DNA of 64,000 nucleotides from Rhytidiadelphus loreus (taxonomy: Eukaryota > Streptophyta > Bryopsida > Hypnales > Hylocomiaceae), in NCBI GenBank assembly GCA_947034895.1, contig OX344762.1, positions 23,540,760-23,604,759 of the forward strand. The letters are read 5' to 3'. Under the pieces are notes generated by a model. That model did no database searches. It was not told the DNA's origin and worked only from the letters and a program-made list of their open reading frames with translations. Made by a program: the position numbers and the translations under genes. Positions 24,106 through 35,855 of the stretch are shown piece by piece (the stretch's first letter is position 1; each line of letters starts with the position of its first letter).

Positions 24106-27100
24106 ATGGAGTCAAGTGACGATACACTAGTTGAAAATTTGGCAGGCTCAGCGGTGCGTGTAGCAGAATTGGAAAAAAAGAATGTTGCTTTGGAGGCTGC
24201 TGCGACTCGATGGGAGAAACAGGTGAAGGCTTTAATAGGGGGGTCAACACGACAAAAAGCTGCGAAAAAAGCAACCGTGCAACCGTACTTCACTAGTACG
24301 CGTGGGGATCGATCGGGGCAACCTCTTTGTTTTGTCTTTGATAGTCGCTTTCCAGACGTCCCTGGAGTCGAGTCTGATGGTCTCCCTGATTACGCGTCCT
24401 CTAATTGTGGACTCAGCAAGTCTGTTACTCAAAAGACCGTGTCCATTGACACAACACTAGGGTCCTCTACCGGATCTGGAGACACTCGCATTGTGAACTC
24501 CAAGTCTCCTCTCATAACATTGTCGGATTCATCAGAAGAAAACACTGGCCTCAAGGAAGTCCTCGATGCCAGTGAGGGGGAAGATGATGAAGCTGATTCT
24601 CCTCCGCGGAAGAAGGGCAATACTTTGAAGGTGAAGGCCGAAACTGCCAAGAGTCAAGCCCAGCAGCGATATGACAAGCACAGGAAGTTCCAGATGGAGT
24701 GGGCCGCCAAATTGCCTTGGGCTGAGGGAATCTTAGCAACTGATGGGCTCTTGCATATGGTGCGTTGCAAAGTGTATTCTAAGTTTGATCGGAAACCCTG
24801 TGTCATGGCTCCGAAATCAGACACATTGTAGAAGCACGATGGGAAACGCATTGTGAAAAAGGATATGCTGCAGTATGGCGTGAGAAAAGGGGAGTCCTAC
24901 ATTGCAAGCCAATGCAGGCATAGAAAAAATCTATGACTATATGCTGCCAAATCACCATCCTCCATCTTGGAGTAGGTTAACCACTACACAACAGTGGAAT
25001 CGCGTCGAAAAAGGGTTCAATTTGCAACTGTTTTTCAAGTCCTGCAAAGTAGTCGTCCTATGGTCGAATTTGAGGCTCGTCAAAGTTTGTACAAGTTGTT
25101 GGCTGTCCCAGATTTACCTACTACTCATTGGTGTGACAATAGTGGCTGGGTTATGGCGTCTTTCATGTACAAAGTTGTTGTGCAAGAGATCCACAGTCTT
25201 GTTCAAAAGGCTAACTTCCTTGCAGTGACAGTGGACGAGGTTACTGCTGTTGACAATGCATCTTACTTGTCCGTCCATTGTTATGTGGTTTGTGATTGGG
25301 TGAGGATGCCCTTACTAGTTGCCTTGCAAGGCGTGGATTGTGCTCCTAACGCAGACAATCTAACCAAGCTAATTATTGAGGCGGTTGCTACTGGCACTGG
25401 CATGGAGACTAAAGCGCTGGCTACGAAGCTTGTAAGTTTCGGCTACGATGGCGCTTCGACGCTGTCAGGCTTGCGTACCGGTGTTACTGTGCAAATCAAA
25501 GACCAGCACGCTCGATTTTGCCACGGCGTCCATTGTGTTGCACACAGATGTAATTTGGCATTTAAGGCCTTAGAGACTTTGGGGATTTTTCAATCTATTA
25601 GCAAGGGCTTGCAAGTCACTCATGCGTACTTCAATCGAAGCGTTTGATACAATTCAAAGCGTTGGCTGAATTAACAGAAACCAAAGGCTTGAAGATGCTC
25701 AAACGCGTTGAAACTCGCTAGGTGTCTTTTATTGAGCCGCTATGACACCTTCTGTCCGAATACCACACTCTGATTTACACAATGACTGCTAACTTGGACC
25801 AAAATGACAAGGCCGAGGTGATTCATTTTTTTTTTTTAGTTTTTTGTTGTTCTTTTGCTCTTCGCTTGGCTTCCTCTATTATTTGCTTGATGTTCATGAT
25901 TTTTTTTTCTTTTGAATGCTTCTTCTGTAGGCTCATATGCAATCTTTTGAATGCTAATTTTATGGGCTGATGTATGCAATTGTAATATTTTTGTATGTTC
26001 ATCACCATTGTTGGTTGTTTTAGCTTGAACATGTTAGGAATTTCATATGCTTATTTGAAATTGGTAGTTGAAGTAGAGGCTAATTTGTATTGTTTGTGTC
26101 GTTTTTTGTAGGCATGTCTACTTCAACTACTCGACCCATATACATTGCTAGGTATGGTGGCGTTGTTGCCACTTCTGGATGTGGTGGATAATCTTGTGAC
26201 CTTTGCACAAAAAAGGGATGTCTTCATCTGCGACTTCATTGCAGCAGTGAAGATTTGCCAAGCTTCTTTACAGATGATGTATGTTGATGCATTCACTTCC
26301 TTCTCTACAGATGAATTCTGGGCATTCCAAAATCTTTTGGACTGCAGCCATGAACAGATCCATCTGAAATGGATCACCGACCTTAATGATGGTTCCGTAG
26401 TTTTTGCTTTTGTTTGTCATGGTGAACAAGTGCATGCAGAGCATAAACTGGCGCCAGTGGATTGGACTGTATGGGCTGATGTACTTGGCCGAGTGAAGGG
26501 AGAATGCACATGTTTGATTTCTGTCATTTTTGCCTTCATGTTTTGCTTTTGAATCCATTTGTCTACATTGTCTCTTATGGTGCATGCTTGCTTAGGTGTA
26601 GTTTATATGCTTATTTCAAATGGTACTTCTTTTGTTTAAATGAGTTATGTGAAGTTCAGTGGTACTTGTCAATGTTGCTTATTTGTGTTTGTTATATGAA
26701 ATTCCAGGAGTGCTTGGCTAGCTGTACCTATAGTATTGGGCTGTAGCTCGATAGTGGAGTTGCCTTGTGGAGTAGGTAGAACCAGTATTGCAATGGACAT
26801 GTTGCTAATACTGTGAGGTTTCTTTTTGATGTACAAGGGCTGCCACGAAGTTGATACATGAGCTTGACAACCGCTTTCTTGCGCAGAAAGTTATGAGCGC
26901 ATTAGGTATCATGTACCCCCAGTTCTGGTGTGATGGCAATTCCGAAGCACATTTTGATACACACCTGCGAGTCCTTATGGATGAATATGGGCATGGGAAG
27001 GTTCTTGGCTCAAGCAACGACAAAATACTGTTGCCCCCCTTGATTGATCGTGACATGCTAATGTCACAACGCGGCTTGTTTAAAGTGTGCATGCGTTCCA

Positions 27101-27441
27101 ACGCCCAGGCAGCAATGCTACCGCCTTTTGACATCAACCCACTCACAAAAGTTTGGAGGGTCTTGGATGGCAATAATAGCTTGACCAAAAACTTCACAGA
27201 GTTCATAAAGTTGGCTGAGATTGTTGTTACCCATGTCATTGGATGTGTAGAGGATGAGCGTACATTTTCATCACTAGCCTTTTTGAAATTGAAGTTGAGG
27301 GCTACCCTAGTAGATAATCTTGAGGTGGCAGTTGGAATGTACTCCCAACGAATTTTCACATTGGAGAGTTTCCCATATCAAAGGGTGTTCGAGGATTGGT
27401 TTAGTGCTAGAGAGAGAGGCCAATATCTTACACATGCTTAA
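24106..27441 (+). pseudogene. hAT transposase gene (ZNF862-like type), mutated
   Basis: The frame starts at ATG 24106. Exon 1 runs to 25817: an acidic, Ser-rich N-terminus, a KLPWAEG...KHDGKR...GESYI block, then an RNase H-like core (TVDEVTAVDNASYLSVH, SFGYDGASTLSG, CHGVHCVAHRCNL). An intron at 25818-26111 (GTGATT...TTTGTAG) rejoins the frame at LLDPYTLLGMV. A second intron lies roughly between 26510 and 26838. The last exon ends at 27441 and holds the hAT C-terminal dimerisation block (VTHVIGCVEDERTFSSLAF...LRATLVDNLEV). In-frame stops at 24829, 24934, 24973, 25719 and 25743 and a frameshift near 25640 inactivate it. It would bind the element ends and cut and paste them. The more decayed copy at 1.8-2.8 kb is the same family. 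Confidence 0.88.
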
Positions 27442-27708
27442 TTCTTCACCCTGCAGCTCGACTGAATCTCTACATGGTTCATAGGGCTAGCAGGTTAGTG
27501 TCTTTAGTGTTTTATTTCCAGCTTGAATGTAGTTTCTTGTAGTCACTAGGTTAGAGTTTGAGCCTCTGTAGTGACATAGTTGGTTGTCTTCATTTTATAT
27601 TTCAGCTGGCAATGAAAAGTGATCCAGTGGGATCTTCCTTGATGCAGGACTGGTGGAGCTGTTTACAACTGTTCTGCACTGAGCTCACTAACCGCATTTC
27701 TTTTTTCC

Positions 27709-27927
27709 TTGATACTCTTGCACATGTTTTTGTTTGTGGCATGCTGCGATGCTTGTGGATTTGCTAGCCCCCGTGTTTGGTTGATACTCTTGCACATGTT
27801 TTTGTTTGTGGCATGCTGCGATGCTTGTGGATTTGCTAGCCCCCGTGTTTGGTTGATACTCTTGCACATGTTGTTTTTGTTTGTGGCATGCTGCGATGCT
27901 TGTGGATTTACTGGCCCCCGTTTTTGG
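27709..27927. repeat. 72-bp tandem repeat, three copies
   Basis: TTGATACTCTTGCACATG starts at 27709, 27781 and 27853. The first two units are essentially identical, and the third has a 3-base insertion and a few changes. It lies downstream of the hAT transposase stop, within the transposon. Open frames across it on both strands are artefacts of the periodicity. Confidence 0.92.
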
Positions 27928-28597
27928 TTGATTCACATGTGTTGTTGGCCGCTCAGTTTTGACTTGGGTGTTTGAAAGTTTTGATTGTGTGTAGGTTTTT
28001 GTTGTTGGCATTGTATTTGTATGTGCTTCATGTGTTTTCAGATGTTTGTGCATACTCTTACTGAGGCATCGGAGTGGTGTGTGTGTGTGCAGGTCTCCTG
28101 AGGTAGATAGAATATTTTTAGTTTCCCTATTTCTTTCTGTGCACATTCTTACTTAAGCATCGGAGTGTATGTGTGTGTATGTGCAGGTCTAGCGTGGGAG
28201 GTAGACAAGTTTTAGAATTCAATTTTTCATTTTCTAGTGGTGCAATTATTTTGTAACACTCTTTTGCCATGCAATCTTCTGAAATGTCTATTTTGCTCAA
28301 AAAATCGCCATTGTTATTGTGATTAATGGACTATGTTTCACCATGTTTGCAACAATTGTGTGTATAATGTCGCCTCATCTGAACTTCTTTACATTAGTAC
28401 ATCGCCACTAGTAAAAAACATTTTAGATGTAAGTTGCCAGATCTTTCTCCACTCACAATGAAAATGTCACCAGCGAAAGTAGTCAGGAAAATCCACAATG
28501 TCGCCATCTGCACTTCCCTATCCCAGTATACTTCGCCTTTAAGGCGATTCTCAAAAAATGAAAATAAAAGCCCTGGTGACGGTCCTTTAAGGGTTAA

Positions 28598-28928
28598 TGT
28601 GTACTATAAACTTTGCAATTAGACTTGGATTGCAACAAGGGCAAATCTAAACTACTGGATATGCTTTATATGTGATTCCACATAATTGACAGATTCACAA
28701 TGGAATTTGTCGATTTGCTTAATCCAGTATCTCTACTACAATTGGACCATATCAATTTTGAGTATGCCAAGTAGAATGTACCTAGTTTTTCGTCAGTTAG
28801 ACTTGATCCCATTTGACCAACATCTGCTTATAGTACTGTAATAACTAATTAGGACTTACAATTGACCAGTAATCTAAATTGGATACTCACATCGAGTGTA
28901 TAGATAATTGAAACATTTTTTAGTGCAA
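28598..28928. other. No gene; AT-rich spacer
   Basis: AT-rich spacer between two TTAA elements, with recurrent CAATTAGAC-like words. Nothing else seen. Confidence 0.5.
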
Positions 28929-29846
28929 TTAACTCCTAAAGTCCCATTGTCCCTTCAAAGGACAATTTGGAATTCGGGCAGGTTCCTATGGGCTGAAAAT
29001 TTACCCTAATTTTTTTTTTTAATTTTGAAGATAGAAAAGCTCATAAGCTTTGTGGGAATACAATTTTTATTTCAATCGGTGCCCGGAAGCAAAAGTTATA
29101 CTACAAAAAGCCTAGAATTGAGCTTGGTGGGCAGCACCAAAAATACTGCAAAAATTTAAAAAAAATTTAAAAAAATTCTTCTCAAAGGTTATGTTTTTCT
29201 CTACATGTGAAGCTTTGATTCATTCCATTTTGATTAGTGATGTGAAAGTTATGAACAATCTTATTTTTTGGGCAATCTAAGCATCTTTTTGAAAAAATAA
29301 CTTGTAGGATTCATTTCAGAATCCATTATTCAAATTTTTTCAATTTTTTTTTTGAAAAGGTTAAATTTGCTTGCTAGAACAATCTCACCGTTGGGATTAT
29401 TGTATTTCAATCCCATCTAAGAGCCATTAACAATTTAGTTTTTCTTTCAATCTTGAACCTACTTCTACTTGACAATTTTTTGAAGTATGAAAATCAAGTT
29501 TTTATTTTTTGAATTTTTTCCTAGACTCCCAACTCAATTCTTCAACACAATAAATTTTAAATTCAAATTCCATAGTGTACATTTTTTCCACAAATAGCAA
29601 TCAAAGTCATCTAAAATTGCAGTCTAGTGTTCAAAAAAATTGTTTTTTCAACTTTGAATGCTCATATCTCTCAATTTGTACGGTCAAACTTCATGAATTT
29701 CTTATCACATAATCTCAAACAAGTAAAGTTCAAGATCATGTAGTTCGGTTCCAAAATAAAGTTTTTGTTTTTGTTTTTTTGGACAAATGCAGTAGAAATG
29801 GCAATTTTGAGTGGTCTTTGAAAAATGGCCTTGGGACTTTGGGTAA
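28929..29846 (+). mobile_element. TTAA-flanked element, decayed right end
   Basis: The left end TTAACTCCTAAAGTCCC with CATTGTCC matches the family. The right end CTTGGGACTTTGGGTAAAA is a mutated terminus (TTAA changed to TAAA). About 918 bp; the interior matches the copies at 20115, 38865 and, in reverse, 7198 and 44955. Non-coding. Confidence 0.75.
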
Positions 29847-30073
29847 AATGTGGCCAAAAATTACAAAAAATATTTTTCATATAAATGTAATCCAAAGATT
29901 CACAAATTCACTATAATTAATTCTTACAATTGCAACTAAATTAGAATTCCTTCCATCAATTAGACTTCGTCAATTAATCCAATTGTTGCATTACTTAGAC
30001 AAAAATGTGGTCAATTAAACACTCTTAATCTTCAACAATCCAGTAAACATTATGCATACAAAATCACAATGTA

Positions 30074-30366
30074 AGGTAGGAGGTTGTAAAAGCAACACTT
30101 TAACAGCTGATTTGCAGTTTTGGAGAAGCTAAATCTCTTAACACAATTTTCAGTAAATTTTTGTGGTAAGAAAAATGGAATTGGCATCTAATCCAAGTCA
30201 TTTCATATTTTTCGGACCTTCATGGAATTAGTTATGAATTTTTGAAGTTGAAAACATAGTGGTTTCTAAAAGCGACCCCTCCTAGAATGTACACCTCTGG
30301 TACATGTTAGAGTCAAAATGTACCAGATCGCTTTTAGAGTCGGGTCGCATTTACAGCCACCTACCT
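30074..30366. mobile_element. MITE, AGGTAG family, TA target site
   Basis: 293 bp between TA dinucleotides. Termini AGGTAGGAGGTTGTAAAAGC and GCATTTACAGCCACCTACCT are inverted repeats. The interior differs from the 410-bp members, giving another subfamily. Non-coding. Confidence 0.8.
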
Positions 30367-30499
30367 TAATGCAAATGGTGACTTAGCAAGTAGACATCAC
30401 TCACATGTGCTTACACAAGTATTGTCAATGGAGCCGTCAATAAGACTTCAAACATCTTAACACAAATGTAAGATCCAGGCAATTGGACTTCACACATTA

Positions 30500-30716
30500 C
30501 ACTAATGATGATAAATAGTGTTAGCCATACTAACTATTTTAGAAATGCTATAAGTTTTTACTTTTGATGAATATTTTTACTGAGTGTATAGATCCTAATA
30601 TCATTTTAAGTGGGAGAACTTTACACCTATAGTTGGTAAAAATATTCATCAACAGTAAAAACTTATAGTTCTTTTAAATCATTTAGTATAGGTAACACTA
30701 TTTATCATCATTAGTG
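30500..30716. mobile_element. MITE, CACTAATG family, TA target site
   Basis: 217 bp flanked by TA, with long inverted repeats: CACTAATGATGATAAATAG at the left and its complement at the right. Homology extends into a near-complete foldback (TATAAGTTTTTAC...GATGAATATTTTTA paired with its complement). The same family recurs at 60048-60336. Confidence 0.85.
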
Positions 30717-33539
30717 TAGTATCGCAAATAAATTTGTTGCTTAACCCCTAATGGACCAAACACGGTTTTTTGGCAACATTGTGCTTTTGGGCAGTTCATT
30801 ACAAATGGATTTTTTTTTCTTTGAAAATTTCACACAATGTGTACACAAGGAGTAGCTTTAAGTAACAACAATTTTTATAACTTTTGACTACATGGTTAAA
30901 AAGTTATTGCATGATATGTAATTTTCAGTGTTCGACGAGCAACATGGGCAACCCAAAAAACTTCTTTAAAAATCACTTTTAAAATTTTTTTAAAAATTGA
31001 AATTGGTTTTTTAGATTTACATACATGTAAAAAGCTTTGAATCGATATATTTTGATTTACAAGATGAAAGTTAAAATGTGTTCAAGTTTGCAGGTAGTTA
31101 TGGATTCCGTACTTGAAAATAAACTTTGGAGTCCTTTATTGAACTCAATTTTTATATTTTTTGAAAAAAAATTAATAGGAAATCAGTGTAGTTGAAATCA
31201 ATGGGAGGACCCAAAACCAATTTTCCTACTATGTATTTAATTTAAATTTAAAGTATAGATGTAGATTGTTTATTACTACATTGCCGGTTGGGATTGGAAT
31301 TTTTCAATTTTATAATTAAATTCTTAACAATTTATTGTTTTGAGTCACTTTGAACTTCATTCTACTTATTATTTTTTCCTATATGTTATGCAATTCCAAA
31401 TGATCTAAATTTTTTCAAGAATGTAGCCAACTTGACTTGAAGAATGAATCCAAAGAGTAACCACCATTTTAGACATTTTTTCATACAAATGTGACCTTGT
31501 GTGAGTGTTTCTAACTCCACCCTTAAGTCAGAAAGTTGCACACAAGTTCTAGCGGCATAAGTTAGCAAATTGTAAGGGTGAAATGTAAATGTAGTGTTCT
31601 TTGGCCTTCCAAGCAATGGACACTTTGTTATGTTGATTTTTTCCTAATTTAAGTACTTCAAAACACTCTAATAGTTAAGAAATAAAGGTTGTTGAGGGTT
31701 AGTTAATTGTGATTTAAACTTCTAGCTAAACTAAAATTCTGCCTAAACTTAATCAAAGAATACAATTTGCCCTTTCCAGAATGATAAAGCAAGTTGGATT
31801 CTGATATTCCTAATGAAAGTTATGTGTGGATGAAATTCGTACCTAATTCTATCCTAAAAACTTCATCCGTCAACTAAAAATAGCAAAATAATATAAAATA
31901 AATCTAAATTTCAAGGTTGAAAGGTTGATTAAATTAACTAATGGAATTTTTAGAGAAAACCTAATTTTGACCTATTTTAAGATTTTTCATCCAAAATTAG
32001 GTCAAATCTTCTTCCACTATTTTATCCTTCAAATTAAAGTAATTTTAAAAAGTAAAAGGTGGATTTGGAATCTTCAAAAGATTCTCTAAAAGATTATGGT
32101 TTCAAAAGATTCCCTAGTCGTGCCTTGAGAATATTCCTAATTGTTCTTTAATTAATCCTAATTCTAAGTTATTATTCTAATTTTAGTGAATTTTTAGGGT
32201 TTTATGGTTTTTATGAGTAAATTGATTAATTAACTTCTCGTTAAGATAAAACGTAAGAATTTAGAACTTTTAGGTGAAAACTTTTAAATGGATGAAAATT
32301 CCCCTTGGTTGGATGGAATTCCTTCCTTTAATAATTTTCGAGAGAATAAATAGATAAATTAGGTTTTGAATTTTCCTAATTATTCTAATATTTCCTAAGT
32401 TCCTAAATTAAATTAGATTCCTTTTGAGATTCTTTTGGATGATTACTATTTCGTTTTCCAAATTAATTCAAAGTTAATCTAATTATTACTTTTTACGATT
32501 TTAGATGAATTTTCAAAGGTTTTCTAATAATTTAAATTCTACTAGCTATTGGATTCTTAATGGTTAATTTTGTTAGTTTTAATTTTCTAATCTAAATTTT
32601 AAAAGAATGAAAGCAAAAGAAAAGACAAAAGATAAAATTTAAAATCATACCTTGGTGTCGAGGATGTCGATCGTCCCATCATCGCAAAACACCATCATAA
32701 TCGTCTCCTCGAAATTCTCCATTGTCTTTCATGAATTTGGAAGAAATCTTAGTATTCTTGTTTTTAAAACCTATCTAAAAAGTCCAAATTTGTTAGTTTT
32801 GGCAATTTAAAACTAATCCTTTGAATTTAGGAATTTAAATTAAATGATAAATTTAATTCATATTTCCTAAGTTTTCAATGAATAGTAGTTTTATTCGATT
32901 GCCAATTTTTTAATAGTTGTTTTGTTAAATATTCCAAGATATTAGTTGTTGTTTGTTTTTATTGTTTTGGCTTATTAGGCCTAATAAAACAAATTCCCCA
33001 AACTACAAACAAACAACTAATTTGGCTTTGGAATCCTAATTAATAACTAAAACCAAATGAATGAATAGTATTCTAATAAAATAATCTAAAACAAATCTAT
33101 CAATGAATAGGAAAAGGAATAAAAGGATGAACGACAATCCAAATGAATAGTAAAAAGAATAAAAAAACAAATAAACAATGCCAAAACAATTAGTTGATGA
33201 ATAGTTAGATTCTTACCTTAATAATATTTTAAGGTTGTCTCCCTTCTTCCATTTCTCACTTATACCTCTCTTGCTTCTAGTTGTGTTTCATTTGTGTTAT
33301 GTGATTTGTGGCAAAGTAAAGAGGTGTGAGGAGGTGTTTGACAGATATTCTCTTACCAATTTTTTAGCTCCACGAGCAATCTCCTATTCTGAGAATTGAA
33401 TTGTTTGAGGCTTGATTTTGGAAGCAGTGTAGTTATCACTCTGATACAAGCCAGTCCAGTTGGTTGGGTTATGAGCTAAGTTCTCTTCTGTTGGTCTGTC
33501 GTCCTTCAGTCTCCGCTGCCTCCAGACCGCTCCCCACAG

Positions 33540-33690
33540 CTCACTGCGGCCAGCCCTTTCCTCTCAGCCCGATACCCGCCGTACCAGCCCGATACCCGGT
33601 TCTGGCCCCCGATACGCTCCACAGCCTCGATACCCGGTTCTGGTCTGATACCCGGCTGCCGGTCCGATGCTTACTGCCACCAGTTCTGCT
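33540..33690. repeat. GC-rich minisatellite in LTR-family element
   Basis: Variants of CCCGATACCCGGTTCTGG recur about six times (near 33568, 33587, 33608, 33629 and 33648). The related element at 59.8 kb carries a GGTATCGAGG/GGTATCAGGG minisatellite at the corresponding position near 62.7 kb. Open frames here reflect low stop density. Confidence 0.75.
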
Positions 33691-34124
33691 GCCTTTGGGC
33701 TCCGGTCTGTTTGCCCAGCTGGACTGAAATTTTTGGTAAACTTCGATGAACTGAAAATTTGGAATCTCTAATTGAACCACAATTTAACACATCAATTAAG
33801 GTATCTTAACCTTCATAAACACTTATTAGGAAATCGTTAGTCTTCTATAAATGTTAAGAAAATAAAAACAATCAAACAACAACCAAACAAACAAATAAGC
33901 AATGAAATTATAATAAGGAAATTTAGCAATTAGGGCAAAGCAACAATTGAAGCTAAATACCTCCACAAGGCTCACAAGCAAAAGAGAAATATTTCAAGGG
34001 CTTTTGGACTTTAAATAAGTTTCCAAAAGAATCTTTTTCCATTGATTCTTTTGGTTTCAAAGCTTCGCCATGCAGGTTAAATTCACGATTAGATGGTCAG
34101 TTTAAAAGTAAATTTTAACCTTTT

Positions 34125-34830
34125 AAAGTCAAAGCTCCGCCGTGCGGGAGCAACCCCAGGAATTAACAGTCAAATCAAAGTTTCAAGTACCCGTTTCCAG
34201 GTTTCAAAGTCAAAGCTCCGCCGTGCGGGAGCAACCCCAGGAATTAACAGTCAAATCAAAGTTTCAAGTACCCGTTTCCAGGTTTCAAAGTCAAAGCTCC
34301 GCCGTGTGGGAGCAACCCCAGGAATAACCAGTATTCAAGGATCCAAACTAGTATTTTGAAACTTAATTCTTAAAGGAGGTACACATGACAGTGTTTAACC
34401 GAACATTAAAAACTAATTTCCAAAATTCAAAGCAAAGTTTTAAGTTTAATCACTAAAGGAGGTACACATGACAGTGTTTAACCGAACATTAGCAACTATT
34501 CAAACCAAACACCCGTTATACAACGAGTTTTGGCACGTGGTGATTCTTAAACCCTTTTGGCAAAGTCCAGCCTTGCCGCTTTAAAGTTTTAAGTTCACAA
34601 ACTAGTATCAATTCGCACAAATGGTTGGTTAGTATTCAAAAGAACAATAAAATCATAGTAGAGTTTGGGCACTACTCCCACAACTCCCAAAATATCAAAG
34701 TTTTGGGGCTTGAAGCCTCCAAATTCAAGAAATAAGTTAATTAACACAAACAACACTAGAGTTAGGGGATTTCCTCCACCTAAACTCTTGAAAAGCAAAG
34801 TTTTGGGGCTTGAAGCCTCCAAATTCAAAC
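34125..34830. repeat. Cluster of short direct repeats
   Basis: Three sets. (1) An 81-bp unit starting AAAGTCAAAGCTCCGCCGTG at 34125, 34206 and 34287, the first two nearly identical. (2) AAAGGAGGTACACATGACAG plus about 18 further shared bases at 34372 and 34455. (3) CAAAGTTTTGGGGCTTGAAG plus 13 shared bases at 34696 and 34796. All lie inside the LTR-bounded element and look like replication-slippage products. Confidence 0.9.
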
Positions 34831-35633
34831 AAGAAAAGAAAACAAAGCTTTGAAGGGGCCCTCCGGACCTTCAAAGTACAAGAGAGAACAAGAAAATAGA
34901 AGAAAATAGCCAAAATTTGGCTTAAAAGTGCTCCGACAAGTGTCGGTAGCACGACAAGAGCAACAACAAGAATGAAACAAAGAATGAGGGCCACGAACAA
35001 CCTGGAGGAAGGGCCTTATATACTCGCTCCAGGCCCCTCCCCGGTAAGTTGTTCGTAAATTATCTTTTACTTTCAATCTAGATATTTTGCTAAACTACCT
35101 AAACGTATTTTCAAAATAATCTTTGTTTAATGGGAAGGAAGGTTCTCAAGCGAGTTCCTTCTAGGCCCTAAATGGCCTTAGAATCTTTTCCCAAATCAAA
35201 TATTTGATTTTCCCAAAGATATTTTGAAAATCTACCTAATTAACCAAGATATTTTGTGTTTTAATCTAGGGTTAGTTCTAAATTGGCTTTCTTTAGTCCA
35301 AAAGATGGCTTCTTACGCAAGACAAGTATCTTGGGCAAATCCAATCTTCGATTTTACAAGAGATATTTGCAAAATCAACCCAGATTAATCAAAAATTACC
35401 TTTTAAAAGTCAAACTAAGGGCTGACCCTCTCTATCTTTTGAGGGACAACTCGAAACTGAAAACAAACTGCGCCATCGCATTCAGAAGACCCCAATTAGC
35501 CTAAGGGATCCCTTACCCCTACCTCTCCAGCCGTTTTAAAGCGCAAATTTGAGTCACGGTAACTCAGAATAAAAGTTAAAAAGCTAACTTTTGGAGTTTG
35601 CGTCTTTTGATGAAACTGTCGGTCCTGGATGGT

Positions 35634-35855
35634 TTAGAATATTCGTGGGAGTAAGAATTGACCCTTGAAATGCTCCGTTCGGACACCGCTAGCTCCTAGT
35701 TCGCCGGTCAACCCACCGCCAAGTTGTAAATTCTTATAAAATTCGCTGTCGGTTCTAATTCTGGTACTTGGGAATGTCGGAATGTCTTCAAACTTGACAG
35801 GGCTCTTTATTGGCACACAAAACACTATCCTAATTTTTAGTGAGATTTTACCGCA
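35634..35855 (-). CDS. Conserved open frame in LTR-family element, function unknown
   Basis: Reading down from 35855, a stop-free frame begins CGKISLKI, continues SPVKFEDIP and ends HFKGQFLLPRIF before a stop at 35634. It has no ATG at its start; the first in-frame alternative start is GTG at 35825, so it is probably part of a longer or spliced protein. It aligns without a gap over 71 residues, about 38% identical, to the plus-strand frame at 60856-61068 in the other copy of this family. Shared residues include KISLKI, P.KF..IP, RI, LT..LG...V.T and KG.FLLPR. I do not recognise the domain. Retention of the frame in two diverged copies suggests a once-translated element protein; shared ancestry alone could also explain it. 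Confidence 0.35.
   Translation of the reverse strand, partial: CGKISLKIRIVFCVPIKSPVKFEDIPTFPSTRIRTDSEFYKNLQLGGGLTGELGASGVRTEHFKGQFLLPRIF

Larger units (their letters stand above)
23503..28575 (+). mobile_element. hAT superfamily DNA transposon, complete ends
   Basis: 5,073 bp bounded by inverted repeats CAGGGCTTTTAATTTT and AAAATAAAAGCCCTG, flanked by a perfect 8-bp duplication GTGACGGT (23495-23502 and 28576-28583). CAGGG termini and 8-bp duplications define hAT elements. Inside are a GC-rich leader (23570-24020), a spliced but mutated transposase gene on the plus strand and a 72-bp tandem repeat in the 3' region. The clean ends show that it moved as a unit; the coding damage means it is now non-autonomous. 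Confidence 0.95.
22586..28597 (+). mobile_element. TTAA-flanked element split by a hAT transposon
   Basis: The left end TTAACCCCTAAAG (22586) directly abuts the MITE. The right end CCTTTAAGGGTTAA ends at 28597. Without the hAT insertion and one 8-bp duplication it is about 930 bp, the usual family length, and its interior aligns with the copies at 30741 and 40774. Non-coding. Confidence 0.85.

Noticed and set aside
27688..28146. 152-codon minus-strand frame with repeated SKSTSIAACHKQK
   Set aside because: It is the reverse reading of the 72-bp tandem repeat inside the hAT element.
33438..33455. Possible initiator-tRNA-Met primer-binding site on the minus strand (TTGTATCAGAGTG)
   Set aside because: It differs from TGGTATCAGAGC and is not next to a visible LTR boundary.
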